DNA of 64,000 nucleotides, taken from Paenibacillus ihbetae. GTDB lineage: Bacteria; Bacillota; Bacilli; Paenibacillales; Paenibacillaceae. Below, piece by piece: positions 63,530-64,000 of this stretch. Location of the stretch: NCBI RefSeq assembly GCF_002741055.1, contig NZ_CP016809.1:3060501-3124500 (forward strand), in the 5' to 3' direction. The notes under the pieces are model-generated. The model did no database searches. It had not been told where the DNA came from and worked only from the letters and a program-made list of their open reading frames with translations. The number at the start of each line of letters is the position of its first letter. Position 1 is the stretch's first letter. The translations under genes and the position numbers were made by a program.

Positions 63530-64000
63530 TTAACCCTGGCGGTCAGCCTGCTCCCGGACCATTTCGATAAAATAGGCATGGAGCCGGTAATCATCGGTCA
63601 GCTCCGGATGATAGGAAGCGGCCAGCAGATGGCCTTGCCTTGCCGTCACGATCTCATCGTTGTACGTAGAGAGAACTTCTACCCCTTCTCCTACTTCCAG
63701 GATGAGCGGCGCCCGGATAAACACGGCACGCACCGGTTCATCGATTCCCACGACCTTCAGGTCTGTCTCGAAGCTTTCCCGCTGACGGCCGAATGCATTG
63801 CGCGCCACCGTGATATCCATGAGCTTCAGATGCGCTTCCTCATCACCCTGGATCCGCTCTGCCAGCACAATCAGGCCGGCGCATGTACCGAAGATCGGCT
63901 TCCCCTGCGAGGAGAAGCTGCGGATCGCATCCATGAAATCATATTTTCGCATAAGCTTGCCGATGGTGGTGCTCTCGCCGCCAGGAATAATCAAGCCGTC
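63530..64000 (-). CDS. pdxT: Pyridoxal 5'-phosphate synthase glutaminase subunit PdxT (5' end beyond window)
   Basis: Class I glutamine amidotransferase that feeds ammonia to PdxS for vitamin B6 synthesis. The window holds the C-terminal 156 residues; the reading frame stays open to the edge, so the start is outside. Visible motifs: GLIIPGGESTTIGKLMR, nucleophile Cys in GTCAGLIVLAERI, NAFGRQRESFE and the His-Glu pair in SYHPELTDD. It should be preceded by pdxS, and it is followed by serS, the Bacillus order pdxS-pdxT-serS. Confidence 0.95.
   Translation of the reverse strand, partial: DGLIIPGGESTTIGKLMRKYDFMDAIRSFSSQGKPIFGTCAGLIVLAERIQGDEEAHLKLMDITVARNAFGRQRESFETDLKVVGIDEPVRAVFIRAPLILEVGEGVEVLSTYNDEIVTARQGHLLAASYHPELTDDYRLHAYFIEMVREQADRQG

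Overview
The window looks like an origin-proximal stretch of the chromosome of a spore-forming, moderately GC-rich Firmicute, most likely Paenibacillus or a close relative. Evidence is the Bacillus-type order rho-murA-fba-spo0F-pyrG-rpoE at the left, the speB-speE/pbpG/ywhD block in the middle and tadA/tRNA-Ser/serS/pdxT at the right; sporulation genes (spo0F, a KinA-like kinase, an SspP-like spore protein); strong AGGAGG ribosome sites with many TTG and GTG starts; and a large plant-polysaccharide locus. Most genes lie on the minus strand, as expected if oriC lies beyond the right edge.

Layout. 1-7.4 kb: housekeeping genes rho, murA, fba, spo0F (sigma-H-type promoter), pyrG (a GGGC-start promoter plus attenuator, typical of CTP-sensed reiterative transcription) and rpoE. 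7.7-13.7 kb: a subtilisin-like protease without a signal peptide, argS with a DUF1934 gene, two GNAT acetyltransferases and a nitrilase-family amidase. 14.1-16.8 kb: a predicted membrane-tethered polymorphic toxin (PrsW-like intramembrane protease, charged repeat linker, CdiA-like nuclease domain) followed by a candidate immunity gene. 16.9-19.0 kb: a secreted class C beta-lactamase-like serine hydrolase.

19.3-35.7 kb: a minus-strand locus for pectin/rhamnogalacturonan oligosaccharides. It holds two ABC permeases, a lipoprotein binding protein, a Gfo/Idh/MocA oxidoreductase, two GH105-type unsaturated uronyl hydrolases, oligogalacturonate lyase (PL22), a GH95 enzyme, another six-hairpin glycosidase and a membrane-bound AraC-type regulator. 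No importer ATPase gene is present, so a shared MsmX-like ATPase is expected to power uptake. 35.9-37.1 kb is a noncoding array of long GC-rich tandem repeats, each carrying a terminator-like hairpin.

37.3-50.6 kb: speE-speB polyamine operon, divergent pbpG (forespore-type promoter motif), a zinc-ribbon membrane protein, a CadC-type metal sensor with two operators and its P1B ATPase, a stalk-domain secreted protein, ywhD, an M1 metallopeptidase and a membrane protein. 50.9-55.6 kb: a c-di-AMP (ydaO) riboswitch controlling an NlpC/P60 hydrolase, a GNAT enzyme, cytochrome c, pterin dehydratase, a small unknown gene and motAB. 55.7-64 kb: rluF, a sporulation-type histidine kinase, a DnaA-box cluster, tadA, a lipoprotein, an SspP-like spore gene, a small unknown gene, tRNA-Ser(UGA), serS and the 3' part of pdxT.
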